Shown in pieces: positions 60,930 through 64,000 of a stretch of DNA of 64,000 bases. Made by a program: the position numbers and the translations under genes. Under the pieces are notes generated by a model. The model made no database searches. It saw only the letters and a list, made by a program, of their open reading frames with translations, and was not told where the DNA came from. Every line of letters starts with the position of its first letter. Positions within the stretch are counted from its first letter, which is position 1. This DNA comes from Acinetobacter variabilis (GTDB taxonomy: Bacteria > Pseudomonadota > Gammaproteobacteria > Pseudomonadales > Moraxellaceae): assembly GCF_000369625.1 (NCBI RefSeq), contig NZ_KB850113.1, forward strand, positions 1 to 64,000. The letters run 5' to 3'.

Positions 60930-61394
60930 ATGCGCGGTAATCCAGAAGTCGTAGATTATTTAAATATGCTGATCGGTGGCGAACTGGCTGCTCGTGATCA
61001 ATACCTGATTCACTCTCGTATGTATGAAGATTGGGGTCTGACGAAAATCTTTGAACGCATCGACCATGAAATGCAGGAAGAAGCACAGCATGCAGATGCC
61101 CTGATTCGTCGTGTCCTGTTCCTTGAAGGTACGCCAAATATGCAGCGTGATGACATCGAAGTTGGTGAAGATGTGGTGACCTGCCTGAAAGCTGACCTGA
61201 AGCTTGAGTATCATGTCCGTGAAAAGCTGGCTCAAGGGGTAAAACTTTGTGAAGAGAAGGGCGATTATGTGACCCGTGACATGCTGCGCCAGCAAATGTC
61301 AGATACGGAAGAGGACCATACTTACTGGTTAGAAAAACAGTTACGTTTGATTGAGCTGATTGGTCTGCAAAACTATATCCAGTCACAAATGTAA
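60930..61394 (+). CDS. bfr: Bacterioferritin-type ferritin without the heme methionine
   Basis: 154 aa four-helix ferritin. Ferroxidase ligands match E. coli Bfr: Glu18 and Tyr25 ([10 protein letters not shown]), Glu51 and His54 (EEAQHAD), Glu93 (KLEYHV), and Glu126/His129 (EEDHTYWLE). The heme-binding Met52 of E. coli Bfr aligns with Ala here, so the subunit probably does not bind heme alone, or pairs with another Bfr subunit. Stores iron in the cytoplasm. Opposite strand to the TonB operon. Confidence 0.9.
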   Translation: MRGNPEVVDYLNMLIGGELAARDQYLIHSRMYEDWGLTKIFERIDHEMQEEAQHADALIRRVLFLEGTPNMQRDDIEVGEDVVTCLKADLKLEYHVREKLAQGVKLCEEKGDYVTRDMLRQQMSDTEEDHTYWLEKQLRLIELIGLQNYIQSQM

Positions 61395-61411
61395 GATATT
61401 GAATAATAAAG

Positions 61412-61437
61412 AACCCAGCAGATGCTGGGTTTTTTTG
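61412..61437 (+). terminator. bfr terminator
   Basis: AACCCAGCA, loop GA, TGCTGGGTT, followed by further T residues, 17 bases after the bfr stop. Confidence 0.85.
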
Positions 61438-61448
61438 ATTCTGTACAC

Positions 61449-61868
61449 TTAAGAATTGTTGTTGCTGACAATTCCGATTTTTTTTACTTCCAGACGCTGA
61501 GCCGCAGCCATCACCATCGCGATATGCTTGTATTCAGTTGCACGATCAGCCTTGATTTTAATCTGATCCTGATCGGCTTTTTGCGCCACGGTTTTAAATA
61601 AGGCTTCCAGCGCTTGAGCATTCGCTACCGGCTGATCATTCCAGAAGATCTGGCCCTGAGCATCAAGACGCAAATTCACAATCTCTGGCGGTTTTTCCTC
61701 AGTCGGTGGTGGTGTGCCATTTGGCAGGTTGATATTAATCGAATTATTCGGCAACGGAATAGTGATAATAAACATAATCAGCAAGACCAGCATGACATCA
61801 ATCAATGGTGTCATGTTGACGTCCAGCATTACATCATCATCCTGATTTGAGCCAACATTCATTCCCAT
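61449..61868 (-). CDS. exbD2: ExbD/TolR-family biopolymer transport protein, second copy
   Basis: 139 aa. One membrane helix (PLIDVMLVLLIMFIITIPLP) whose Asp is the proton-conducting residue, then a proline-rich stretch and a periplasmic domain. DVNMTPLIDVMLVLL is the ExbD signature. An in-frame TTG at 61886 exists, but AGGGAGA at 61876-61882 (reverse strand) suits ATG 61868. Last gene of tonB-exbB-exbD-exbD. Confidence 0.92.
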   Translation of the reverse strand: MGMNVGSNQDDDVMLDVNMTPLIDVMLVLLIMFIITIPLPNNSININLPNGTPPPTEEKPPEIVNLRLDAQGQIFWNDQPVANAQALEALFKTVAQKADQDQIKIKADRATEYKHIAMVMAAAQRLEVKKIGIVSNNNS

Positions 61869-61888
61869 AACTGGATTCTCCCTCAATC

Positions 61889-62314
61889 TTAAGGTGAAGC
61901 GGGCGGGGTCGTGACAAATGCAATCTTGCCAATACCTGCTTGCTGAGTAGTACTGATGACCTGATCAATCGCTTCAAAAGCTGTTCTTTGATCACCGCGA
62001 ATATGCACTTCAGGCTGAGGACGTTTCTGGGCTTCTGCCTGTAAACGGGTCAGTAAAATTGCCTTGTCCGGAATATAGGATTCATTCCAGAAGATATCGC
62101 CATTTTTATTGACTGCCAGCTGGATATTTTCCGGCTTGGTTTCATACGGGACATTACGTTCTTCAGGCAGATCGACCGGTACGGTATGAATTGCAACCGG
62201 TACTGTAATCAGAAAGATAATCAGCAGTACCAGCATCACATCAACCAGAGGCGTGGTATTAATGGTACCAATGACCTCATCATCGCTGTCGTTTGAATTG
62301 ACCATCATTCCCAT
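61889..62314 (-). CDS. exbD1: ExbD/TolR-family biopolymer transport protein, first copy
   Basis: 141 aa. TINTTPLVDVMLVLLIIFLI with the membrane Asp, then a periplasmic domain (VHIRGDQRTAFEAIDQVI). Lies 15 bases after exbB and 20 bases before the second exbD. Two unequal ExbD copies behind one ExbB occur in Xanthomonas and some other bacteria. Confidence 0.93.
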   Translation of the reverse strand: MGMMVNSNDSDDEVIGTINTTPLVDVMLVLLIIFLITVPVAIHTVPVDLPEERNVPYETKPENIQLAVNKNGDIFWNESYIPDKAILLTRLQAEAQKRPQPEVHIRGDQRTAFEAIDQVISTTQQAGIGKIAFVTTPPASP

Positions 62315-62329
62315 GGTTGACCCCCATTT

Positions 62330-63214
62330 TTATTTTGTGTCGCGGTGAACAGGATTGTTTGAGCTGATTTCGCCGCTCAGTAGTACAGCATGCAGGTCAG
62401 AACCGAAGGTACGAACTTCTTCCATCACCGCTTTATTACGTCGAGTTAACCAGTTGTAGCCAAGTACTGCAGGAACTGCCACTGCCAGACCGATTGCGGT
62501 CATGATCAGTGCTTCACCGACCGGACCAGCAACTTTATCGATTGACGCCTGACCAGAAATACCAATTGCAGTCAAGGCATGGTAAATGCCCCAAACGGTA
62601 CCAAACAGACCTACGAAAGGTGCAGTAGAACCTACGGTTGCAAGGAAGGCCAAACCACCACTTAGATGGCTTTGAATCTTGTCGACTGCGCGTGAAATAG
62701 AAATCGTAACCCAGGTATTAAAGTCGATACGCTCTAGTAAAGTACCGCCATGGTTTTTGGTTGACTTGATGCCTTTTTCAGCAATAAAACGATATACGCT
62801 GGCTTCATCCAGATTTTGCGCTGCATTATCCAGTGAAGAAGATTCCCAGAACTGATGTTCTGCTTCTTTGGCCTGTTTGCGAATCTTGCCTTGTTGCAAG
62901 CACTTGGTGATCATGATGTACCAGGTACCGATTGACATGATTACCAGAATGAACAGGGTCACTTTGGAAACCATATCGCCTTCTTTCCACATGGCTTCCA
63001 GACCATAAGGGTTGCTGGCAGGTTTTTCAGCTGCAGCAGGTGCTGGCGGTGTAGGTTCAGCGACAGTCGCAGGAGTTGTGGTTTCCGTTTCAGTGACGGT
63101 CGTTGCAGGTGTAGGGGATTCTTCAGCAAATACGGTTTGCAAAGGTAGTAAAGTACTTGCCGCAATGACACTTGCAGCAGTGATATTTTTTAAAGTGTGT
63201 CGTGCGTTTTTCAT
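62330..63214 (-). CDS. exbB: MotA/TolQ/ExbB-family proton channel protein ExbB
   Basis: 294 aa. A signal peptide (ITAASVIAASTLLPLQTVFA), then a Pro/Thr/Ala-rich periplasmic stretch (about 25-62), a first membrane helix (KVTLFILVIMSIGTWYIMI), and the conserved MotA/ExbB region ATVGSTAPFVGLFGTVWGIY and GPVGEALIMTAIGLAVAVPAVLGYN. Drives TonB with ExbD by proton flow. ATG 63214 follows GAGGAGA six bases upstream; 32 extra in-frame codons upstream are not used. Confidence 0.94.
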   Translation of the reverse strand: MKNARHTLKNITAASVIAASTLLPLQTVFAEESPTPATTVTETETTTPATVAEPTPPAPAAAEKPASNPYGLEAMWKEGDMVSKVTLFILVIMSIGTWYIMITKCLQQGKIRKQAKEAEHQFWESSSLDNAAQNLDEASVYRFIAEKGIKSTKNHGGTLLERIDFNTWVTISISRAVDKIQSHLSGGLAFLATVGSTAPFVGLFGTVWGIYHALTAIGISGQASIDKVAGPVGEALIMTAIGLAVAVPAVLGYNWLTRRNKAVMEEVRTFGSDLHAVLLSGEISSNNPVHRDTK

Positions 63215-63254
63215 AATGAATCTCCTCATTTTGTTTTTTAATCTGTTGTCTGGA

Positions 63255-63959
63255 TCAGTCCAAGATAAATTCGTAGGGAATGTCGTACCAAGATTCTTGT
63301 GGTTCACCATTTTTCATTGCAGGCTTGAAGGTACATAAGCTGAAAGCCTTGGACGCTGCACGGTCGAGTGAACGGCTGCCACTGGATTTTTTTACTTTGG
63401 CATCTTTCACTTTGCCGTCGGTATTCACAAAGACAGAGATCAGCACATTACCTTGCTCTTCATTCATTAATGCATCGCGCGGGTAATCTGGACGCTTACA
63501 ACCCGCTTCACCTTGAGATACGCCACGTGTAACGCCAGTTGGTTGCGGTGGAGCAGCAGGCGCCGCTGCAACAACTGGGGCTGGTGCAGCCACCGGACTT
63601 GGGGATGGTACTGCTGCAGCTACAGGCGTTGGTTCTGCAACCGGTTGAGTGACGGTTGGTGTAGGCTGTGTTTTCTGTACCGGAACCACTTTTTCTACCG
63701 GTTTAACCTCAGGAACCTGTGCCACTTTTTCTACAATTTTAGGTGGCTCAGGTGGGGTTTCTTTAGGTGGCTCTGGTTCTGGTGGTTTAATATCCTGAAT
63801 AATCATCAATTCAACCGGTTCTTCTGACGGTTTGATGATGTCTTTTGCCATACCTGCCATTAGCACCAGGCCCACCAGGATATGCAAGAAAATCACGACA
63901 CCAATTCCAGTCAATTTTTTGGCGGAGCTTTTTTCTATATCTTCAAACGTTGTGCTCAT
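63255..63959 (-). CDS. tonB: Energy transducer TonB
   Basis: 234 aa. An N-terminal anchor helix (TGIGVVIFLHILVGLVLMAG, with the conserved His), a long proline-rich EPEPPKETPPEPPK and PVQKTQ-type spacer (about 55-145), and the C-terminal TonB domain with two cysteines (GCKRPDYPRDALMNEEQGNV, SLCTFKPAMKNGEPQESW). Couples the inner-membrane proton force to outer-membrane iron and cobalamin receptors. Two ATGs at 63962 and 63959; AGGAG spacing favours 63959. Its promoter lies beyond the right edge or within the last 41 bases. Confidence 0.93.
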   Translation of the reverse strand: MSTTFEDIEKSSAKKLTGIGVVIFLHILVGLVLMAGMAKDIIKPSEEPVELMIIQDIKPPEPEPPKETPPEPPKIVEKVAQVPEVKPVEKVVPVQKTQPTPTVTQPVAEPTPVAAAVPSPSPVAAPAPVVAAAPAAPPQPTGVTRGVSQGEAGCKRPDYPRDALMNEEQGNVLISVFVNTDGKVKDAKVKKSSGSRSLDRAASKAFSLCTFKPAMKNGEPQESWYDIPYEFILD

Positions 63960-64000
63960 CATGACTCCTGGAATTTAAGACAAATAAGAAATAACGGTTT

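Noticed and set aside
60856..61386. Open frame of 176 codons on the minus strand opposite bfr
   Set aside because: It covers the bfr gene in antisense and reads like a shadow frame, with no start context.

Overview
The window reads as a chromosomal segment of an Acinetobacter species (Moraxellaceae, Gammaproteobacteria). Reasons: the 23S-5S end of an rRNA operon is followed by rpoN, hpf, ibaG, murA, hisG, hisD and hisC; a six-gene locus resembles what Acinetobacter genomes label filA-filF; the paa genes follow the Acinetobacter order; and base use is moderately AT-rich. Assignments rest on reading translations and motifs by eye, with no database search.

Layout. 1-700: 3' end of 23S rRNA, spacer, 5S rRNA and terminator. 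936-8056: sigma-54, hibernation factor, IbaG, MurA and histidine genes hisG/hisD/hisC; hisC is flanked by two CTCCCTAACC-type palindromic repeats. 8059-9390: pabB, convergent. 9651-17756: the fil-like locus, with a secreted beta-rich protein, a C39-type peptidase, two outer-membrane barrel-like proteins, a secreted repeat protein and a large lipoprotein. 17802-23617: two NUDIX hydrolases, a gamma-carbonic-anhydrase-like protein, tsaB, uppP, rsmJ and a membrane-anchored C13 (legumain-like) peptidase. 23651-30206: fghA, a damaged YjgN/M48 locus, a DUF2218 gene, rpe, a guanidine-II riboswitch with a Gdx/SugE exporter, ogt, a NERD protein and dusC.

30405-43606 is a phenylacetate catabolic region: an MFS transporter and paaZ on the minus strand, and paaABCDE, paaG, paaJ, paaK, paaX and paaY on the plus strand. 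PaaK makes phenylacetyl-CoA, PaaABCDE epoxidises it, PaaG isomerises it to the oxepin, PaaZ opens and oxidises the ring, and PaaJ carries out thiolysis. No paaF or paaH is present; a 441-bp AT-rich gap lies between paaG and paaJ. TGATAC/GTATCA motifs recur at the promoters of this region and are candidate PaaX sites.

43747-64000: a methyltransferase, a YpjD/CcsA-like membrane protein, ffh, two RBBP9/YdeN-type hydrolase paralogs (the second without its nucleophile serine), coaX-birA, a TauE/SafE permease, a GntR regulator, smc-zipA-ligA, rlmF, an SDR reductase, a bacterioferritin without the heme methionine, and a TonB-ExbB-ExbD-ExbD energy-transduction operon on the minus strand at the right edge.

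No CRISPR array, prophage, insertion sequence or tRNA gene was recognised. The most unusual items are the fil locus, a 12-bp-phased array of DnaA-box-like 9-mers after rpe, the guanidine-II riboswitch, the frameshifted YjgN/M48 fusion, two proteins lacking a catalytic residue, and the incomplete paa cluster.
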